A stretch of 64,000 nt of DNA from Mycolicibacterium neoaurum VKM Ac-1815D (GTDB lineage: Bacteria > Actinomycetota > Actinomycetes > Mycobacteriales > Mycobacteriaceae). Shown piece by piece: positions 61,765-64,000 of the stretch (position 1 is its first letter; every line of letters begins with the position of its first letter). The translations under genes and the position numbers were made by a program. The stretch lies in NCBI RefSeq assembly GCF_000317305.3, contig NC_023036.2, forward strand, positions 806,001 through 870,000, given 5' to 3'. The notes beneath the pieces were generated by a model. The model saw nothing but the letters and a program-made list of their open reading frames with translations, was not told where the DNA came from and did no database searches.

Positions 61765-63173
61765 CCACTGCCCAGAACGCGCAAACCCAGCGGCTGTCCG
61801 GACGTCTCGGACCCGTCGGAATCGTCTTCATGGTTGTCGCGGCCGCCGCACCATTGACGGTGATCGGCGGCAACATGCCCTTGGCGATGGGACTGGGCAA
61901 CGGCGCCGGTGCGCCCGTCGGCTTCCTGATCGCCTCCCTGGTGCTGTTGGTCTTCAGCGTCGGCTTCGTGACCATGACCCCCCACGTCCCCGAAGCCGGC
62001 GCGTTCTTCTCCTATGTGACAGTCGGTCTCGGTGAACGGATGGGTAAAGGCATTGCCGTGGTCGCGCTGATCGCCTACACCGCCATCCAGGTGGGCATCT
62101 ACGGCTACATCGGTTGGGCCATCGGCGATACTGTCGCGTTCTACAACGGCCCGACCATTCCCTGGCCGGTGTATTCCTTCGCGATCCTGGCGATTGTGGC
62201 CGTGTTGGGCTACCGGCACATCGAGCTGAGCGCCAAGGTGCTCGGCGTGGCACTGGCGCTGGAGATCGGCATCGTCGTCGTCCTGGACCTCGCCATCGTG
62301 GCCGACCCAGGTCCGGCCGGCATCACGTTTGTCTCGTTCACGCCCGAGGTGTTCACCCAGGGTGTCATCGGTATCGCAATCCTTTTCGCGCTCACCGGGT
62401 TCATCGGATTCGAGGCCACTGCCGTGTTCCGTGACGAGGCGCGTGATCCCGAGCGCACCATTCCACGGGCCACCTACGCCGCGGTGATCCTGATCGGCGC
62501 CTTCTACACCCTGACGGTATGGGCCTTCGTCGTCGCGATCGGGCCGGATCAGGTGGCCGCCACCGCACAGCAGACGTTGGACGGCGAGGCCAACATGTTG
62601 CTGGACACCACCGATGGCGCGCTCGGCCGCATCGGCCGCGATATCGTCAACATCCTGCTGCTGACCAGCCTTTTCGCGTGCGTGCTTTCCTTCCACAATG
62701 TGATCGCCCGCTATCAGTTCGTGCTGTCGCGCAAAGGCCTGATGCCGGCCCGACTGGGCACGGTGCACGGCAGCCATGAGTCCCCTGCCTTCTCCTCGGT
62801 GGTCCAGACCGTGACCGCGGCGGTGATCGTGGCAGTGCTGGCCGTTCTCGGAATCGACCCGCTGGTCGGTGTTTTCGGGTCGATGGCCGGCGTGGCCACG
62901 GTCGGGATGGTGCTGTTGATGCTGACCACCTCCGTGGCGGTGCTGGTGTTCTTCCTGCGGCACCGCGAGTTCGGCGGTGGCAAGCTGTGGCAGACGCGAC
63001 TCGCGCCGGTGCTGGCCGTACTCGGCCTGCTGGGCAGTCTGTGGCTGGTGTTGTCCAACTTCACGCTCGTCACCGGAGGCAGTGTCACCCTCAGCACCAT
63101 TCTGGCCGCGGTGCCGTTCGCCGGGCTGATCCTGGGCGCCCTGTTGTGGAGGCCGGTACGCAATGGTGTTTAG
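61761..63173 (+). CDS. APC-superfamily amino-acid permease
   Basis: 470 residues with about twelve transmembrane helices. N-terminal GPVGIVFMVVAAAAPLTVIG (helix 1 with the unwound glycine-rich part), GAFFSYVTVGLGERMGKG (helix 3 start) and GFIGFEATAVFRDEARDPERT (helix 6 and cytosolic loop) are typical of APC permeases. Coupled to the DmpA-type peptidase, it probably brings in the peptidase substrate or an unusual amino acid. Expected to be under the same TetR control. Confidence 0.87.
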   Translation: MTTAQNAQTQRLSGRLGPVGIVFMVVAAAAPLTVIGGNMPLAMGLGNGAGAPVGFLIASLVLLVFSVGFVTMTPHVPEAGAFFSYVTVGLGERMGKGIAVVALIAYTAIQVGIYGYIGWAIGDTVAFYNGPTIPWPVYSFAILAIVAVLGYRHIELSAKVLGVALALEIGIVVVLDLAIVADPGPAGITFVSFTPEVFTQGVIGIAILFALTGFIGFEATAVFRDEARDPERTIPRATYAAVILIGAFYTLTVWAFVVAIGPDQVAATAQQTLDGEANMLLDTTDGALGRIGRDIVNILLLTSLFACVLSFHNVIARYQFVLSRKGLMPARLGTVHGSHESPAFSSVVQTVTAAVIVAVLAVLGIDPLVGVFGSMAGVATVGMVLLMLTTSVAVLVFFLRHREFGGGKLWQTRLAPVLAVLGLLGSLWLVLSNFTLVTGGSVTLSTILAAVPFAGLILGALLWRPVRNGV

Positions 63174-63203
63174 CGGGCACCCGTTGGTGGGCAATAAACG
63201 AGG

Positions 63204-64000
63204 GTGCCCCGCCGAGACCTGAGCCCACACGTCTTCGTGGTGTTCGGCGCCACCGGCGACCTGGCGGCCAGAATGCTGTTCCCCGGGTTCTATCGGCTGG
63301 CCGCTTCCGGCCGATTGCCCGATGACTACGCGATCATCGGGTCGGGTCGCCACGCCCCCGAGGACTTCGGCGATACGGTCGCCGCCGCCCTGCGTGAGGC
63401 GATCGATGATCACGACGACAAGGTTCTGGCGGACTTGCTCGGGCGGTTGAGCTTCGTGGTGTCCGACGCCGACGACGGAGCCGAACTGGCGGACGCGGTG
63501 CGCCGCAGCCGGGAAGACGTCGGCCCCGACGCCCGCGTGCTGATCTATCTGTCGGTGCCACCAGAGGCGATGGAGCCGATGATCGACATGCTCGGTCGCG
63601 AAGGACTGGCCGAGGACGCCCGAGTGGTGGTGGAAAAGCCGTTCGGGACCGACCTGGAATCGTCGCGCCAGCTCGACTCTGCCCTCAAGGAAATCTTCGA
63701 CGAGACGCAGATCTACCGGGTCGATCACTTCCTCGGTAAGGAGGCGGTGCAGAATATCCTGGCACTGCGCTTCGGCAACGGATTCTTCGAGCCGGCCTGG
63801 CGCGCAGGAACTCTGGAGTCCGTCCAGGTCGACGTGCCCGAGACGCTCACCATCGAGGGACGTGGCGGCTTCTACGAGTCGACGGGATGCTTCCGCGATA
63901 TGGTCACGACTCATCTGTGCCAACTGCTCGGAGTCATCGCGATGGAACCGCCCGCGCGTCTCGACGAAACCGGTCTGCGCGACGCGAAGGCCGCCGTCTT
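63204..64000 (+). CDS. zwf: Glucose-6-phosphate dehydrogenase, 5' part
   Basis: Starts at GTG 63204 (PRRDLSPHVFVVFGATGDLA) and runs off the window after about 265 codons. NAD(P)-binding FGATGDLAARMLFPGFY, VVVEKPFGTDLESS and the substrate signature YRVDHFLGKEAVQN identify it. It performs the first step of the oxidative pentose phosphate pathway. The start lies inside a possible hairpin: GCGGGCACC (63173-63181) can pair with GGTGCCCCGC (63203-63212) with one bulge, which could hide the start codon. It is 30 bases after the permease stop, so co-transcription is possible. Confidence 0.92.
   Translation, partial: MPRRDLSPHVFVVFGATGDLAARMLFPGFYRLAASGRLPDDYAIIGSGRHAPEDFGDTVAAALREAIDDHDDKVLADLLGRLSFVVSDADDGAELADAVRRSREDVGPDARVLIYLSVPPEAMEPMIDMLGREGLAEDARVVVEKPFGTDLESSRQLDSALKEIFDETQIYRVDHFLGKEAVQNILALRFGNGFFEPAWRAGTLESVQVDVPETLTIEGRGGFYESTGCFRDMVTTHLCQLLGVIAMEPPARLDETGLRDAKAAV

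Noticed and set aside
61704..63923. Minus-strand open frame of 739 codons opposite the permease and zwf
   Set aside because: It crosses three real genes in antisense and is His/Gln/Arg-rich without motifs.

Overview
The window is chromosomal DNA of high GC content from an actinomycete, almost certainly a mycobacterium and most likely a rapid grower of the Mycolicibacterium type. The evidence is a complete ESX-3 type VII secretion locus with PE/PPE genes, gene order parallel to the M. tuberculosis Rv0282-Rv0315 stretch, Stf0-type sulfotransferase, the actinobacterial PrpR regulator and the mycobacterial-type methylenetetrahydrofolate reductase. All names are recognised by reading the translations; no database search was run.

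Layout. (1) 1-431: 3' end of a DUF2236 oxygenase-like gene. (2) 566-15114: ESX-3 operon eccA3-eccB3-eccC3-pe5-ppe4-esxG-esxH-espG3-eccD3-mycP3-eccE3, with an IdeR-like box in front and a 23-bp perfect palindrome between eccD3 and mycP3. (3) 15125-18075: alpha/beta hydrolase, amidohydrolase and a tam-like methyltransferase. (4) 18127-23132 (minus): a sulfation unit (sulfatase, Stf0 sulfotransferase, cysD, cysNC). (5) 23253-30611: NUDIX hydrolase, two PAP2-type lipid phosphatases (one fused to a diacylglycerol-kinase domain), a YkuD-like exported protein, a SnoaL-like protein, an Hsp70-fold membrane protein with a Thr-rich tail and an exported LAS-type peptidase-like protein.

(6) 30617-43860: a block of cobalamin-independent metabolism. 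PrpR faces prpD-prpB-prpC-pyc (methylcitrate cycle plus pyruvate carboxylase). Next come a cobalamin riboswitch with a flavin-free-type MTHFR and a dihydropteroate-synthase-like gene, then a convergent metE with its own cobalamin riboswitch. The two riboswitches are nearly identical and inverted. The methylcitrate cycle and MetE are the known B12-free alternatives to methylmalonyl-CoA mutase and MetH, so the block reads as a B12-scarcity module.

(7) 44101-46801: two exported glycoside hydrolases, convergent. (8) 47256-56005: an accessory stretch with GNAT, HemK2-like methyltransferase, CDGSH iron-sulfur protein, haem-oxygenase-like diiron protein, two glycosyltransferases, a decayed gene, a molybdopterin oxidoreductase and two unknown proteins. 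(9) 56469-64000: three regulator/target pairs (HxlR/epoxide-hydrolase-like, Lrp/LysE, TetR/DmpA peptidase plus APC transporter), an exported endonuclease/exonuclease/phosphatase-family protein and the 5' part of zwf. No tRNA, rRNA, IS element, prophage or CRISPR array was seen.
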